DNA of 5,521 bases from DATAMF01 sp036260665. Lineage in GTDB: Bacteria; Chloroflexota; Anaerolineae; Aggregatilineales; Aggregatilineaceae. Shown here piece by piece: positions 5,119-5,521 of the stretch (its first letter is position 1; the number at the start of each line of letters is the position of its first letter). The notes below the pieces were generated by a model, which saw nothing but the letters and a program-made list of their open reading frames with translations, did no database searches and had not been told where the DNA came from. A program made the translations under genes and the position numbers. The stretch covers positions 1-5,521 of the forward strand of contig DATAMF010000383.1 of the NCBI GenBank assembly GCA_036260665.1, given 5' to 3'.

Positions 5119-5223
5119 TGAATCGCCTCAGATTTAACTTAAATCTCAGCGCATTTAGGCTAAATCTATCCCACATTTATCCCAATTAAGGCTACTTTTA
5201 TCCCAATTAAGCTTAAATAAGTA
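5119..5223. repeat. Degenerate 21-bp tandem repeat, about five units
   Basis: Units start at 5119, 5140, 5161, 5182 and 5203. Their first six bases are TGAATC, TAAATC, TAAATC, CCAATT and CCAATT. Units 1 and 2 share ATTTA at unit positions 14-18. Units 3 and 4 end in CATTTATC and CTTTTATC. The clearest adjacent match is the 15-mer TTTATCCCAATTAAG at 5176-5190 and again at 5197-5211. The first two unit junctions are dyads: AGATTTAA-C-TTAAATCT (5130-5146) and ATTTAG-G-CTAAAT (5153-5165). TATCCCA recurs at 5167, 5178 and 5199, so copies lie about one and two helical turns apart. This could be a multi-site protein-binding array, a 3'-UTR structure or decayed minisatellite DNA. Confidence 0.6.
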
Positions 5224-5235
5224 GCCTACTTTTAC
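5189..5235 (+). terminator. Candidate terminator of rnj
   Basis: AGGCTACTT (5189-5197) and AAGTAGCCT (5219-5227) form a perfect 9-bp stem around a 21-base loop that contains the palindrome TTAAGCTTAA (5207-5216). ACTTTTACC follows. The T-run is short. The stem overlaps the 21-bp repeats, so part of the pairing is a by-product of them. Confidence 0.45.
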
Positions 5236-5241
5236 CATTTC

Positions 5242-5271
5242 CTAACCTGGGGCCAGTTTGAAAAAGGTTAG
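5242..5271. repeat. 7-bp inverted repeat in the convergent gap
   Basis: CTAACCT (5242-5248) and AGGTTAG (5265-5271) enclose a 16-base loop. It is weakly terminator-like, without a proper T-run on either strand. Confidence 0.35.
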
Positions 5272-5373
5272 TTTGCCGATTCGCGCTTTTGTGTGAAATC
5301 TGTCTGTTAGCTGAGACTATACAAAAACATCCCGGCCAAGCTAGATTCTGTTCGTTTTTATGCTTTCGGGCCG

Positions 5374-5521
5374 CTAGGTCCGCTGTGGAAGCGCGACTTC
5401 AGCCTGAACATCGAGGCCCGGAAAAAGTGTATCGAAGTCATCGGGAATATAGCGGCGCGCGATGTCGGATGTCAGGGCATTCGCAGCGCAGATTTCCCCG
5501 TAGAGGTCGGCGCTGCGGCGC
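5374..5521 (-). CDS. C-terminal fragment of an unidentified protein (5'-truncated)
   Basis: A minus-strand frame is open from the right edge to a TAG at 5376-5374. It gives 48 residues starting RRSADLYGEICAAN and ending DVQAEVALPQRT. Of the three minus-strand frames, this one gives a balanced protein-like composition. The pattern LYGEICAANALT ... LFPGLDV ... LP faintly recalls the end of LysM-type modules (a Tyr-Gly helix, then AN, then PG near a terminal Pro), with a longer middle. That is only a resemblance; the family is not recognised. It is convergent with rnj. Confidence 0.55.
   Translation of the reverse strand, partial: RRSADLYGEICAANALTSDIARRYIPDDFDTLFPGLDVQAEVALPQRT

Larger units (their letters stand above)
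5116..5373. other. Non-coding convergent gap after rnj
   Basis: No credible gene was found. The left half is a degenerate 21-bp tandem array with overlapping palindromes. The middle holds the hairpins listed separately. The right part (about 5272-5373) shows no clear element. A minus-strand stem (CGGCC just after the partial gene's stop, and GGCCG near 5338-5342) has a loop of about 30 bases. I consider it too weak to call a terminator, although a T-run follows. Confidence 0.6.

Noticed and set aside
4988..5176. Minus-strand open frame of 62 codons across the rnj end and the 21-bp repeats
   Set aside because: Most of it is antisense to the conserved RNase J C-terminus. Its apparent heptads are a by-product of the near-palindromic 21-bp repeat.
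5119..5223. CRISPR array or iteron-type origin
   Set aside because: Units are contiguous 21-mers without distinct spacers and are degenerate. There are no cas or replication-initiator genes in view.

Overview
The window looks like a chromosomal segment of a Gram-positive-like or deep-branching bacterium. A member of the Chloroflexota (Anaerolineae-like) is the best guess. The reasons are a SpoVS-family protein, a housekeeping RNase J, a single-domain Crp/Fnr regulator and a DUF2723-type membrane protein close together, with moderate GC and AT-rich intergenic gaps. This is inferred from family content; there is no rRNA or other decisive marker. No tRNA, rRNA, IS element, phage integrase or CRISPR array was seen.

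Layout, left to right. (1) Positions 1-1444, minus strand: the first 481 codons of a polytopic membrane protein of the DUF2723 / TMEM260-like (GT-C fold) family. It runs off the left edge. (2) Positions 1445-1528: a short divergent intergenic gap with an almost perfect 20-bp palindrome that also contains the -10-like boxes. (3) Positions 1529-2221, plus strand: a Crp/Fnr-family regulator, followed by a hairpin terminator and a 14-bp perfect palindrome. (4) Positions 2326-2649, minus strand: a SpoVS-family (Alba-like) nucleic-acid-binding protein, convergent with the regulator. (5) About 2650-2981: an AT-rich divergent promoter region. (6) Positions 2982-3194, plus strand: a 70-residue cold-shock-domain-like protein that has lost most RNA-stacking aromatics. 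(7) Positions 3195-3456: a gap with two terminator-like hairpins, a 12-bp tandem repeat, a TATAAT box and a structured leader. (8) Positions 3457-5115, plus strand: complete ribonuclease J. (9) Positions 5116-5373: a non-coding convergent gap holding a degenerate 21-bp tandem repeat array and several hairpins. (10) Positions 5374-5521, minus strand: the last 48 codons of an unidentified gene that runs off the right edge.

The genes do not form one operon. Strand changes and hairpins separate most of them into single transcription units. A loose theme in the centre is RNA or nucleic-acid handling: a SpoVS/Alba-like protein, a CSD-like protein and RNase J lie next to each other. There is no direct evidence that they work together. 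The most unusual items are the CSD-like protein with a rewritten RNA-binding face, the 21-bp repeat array after rnj, and the palindrome in the regulator's promoter.
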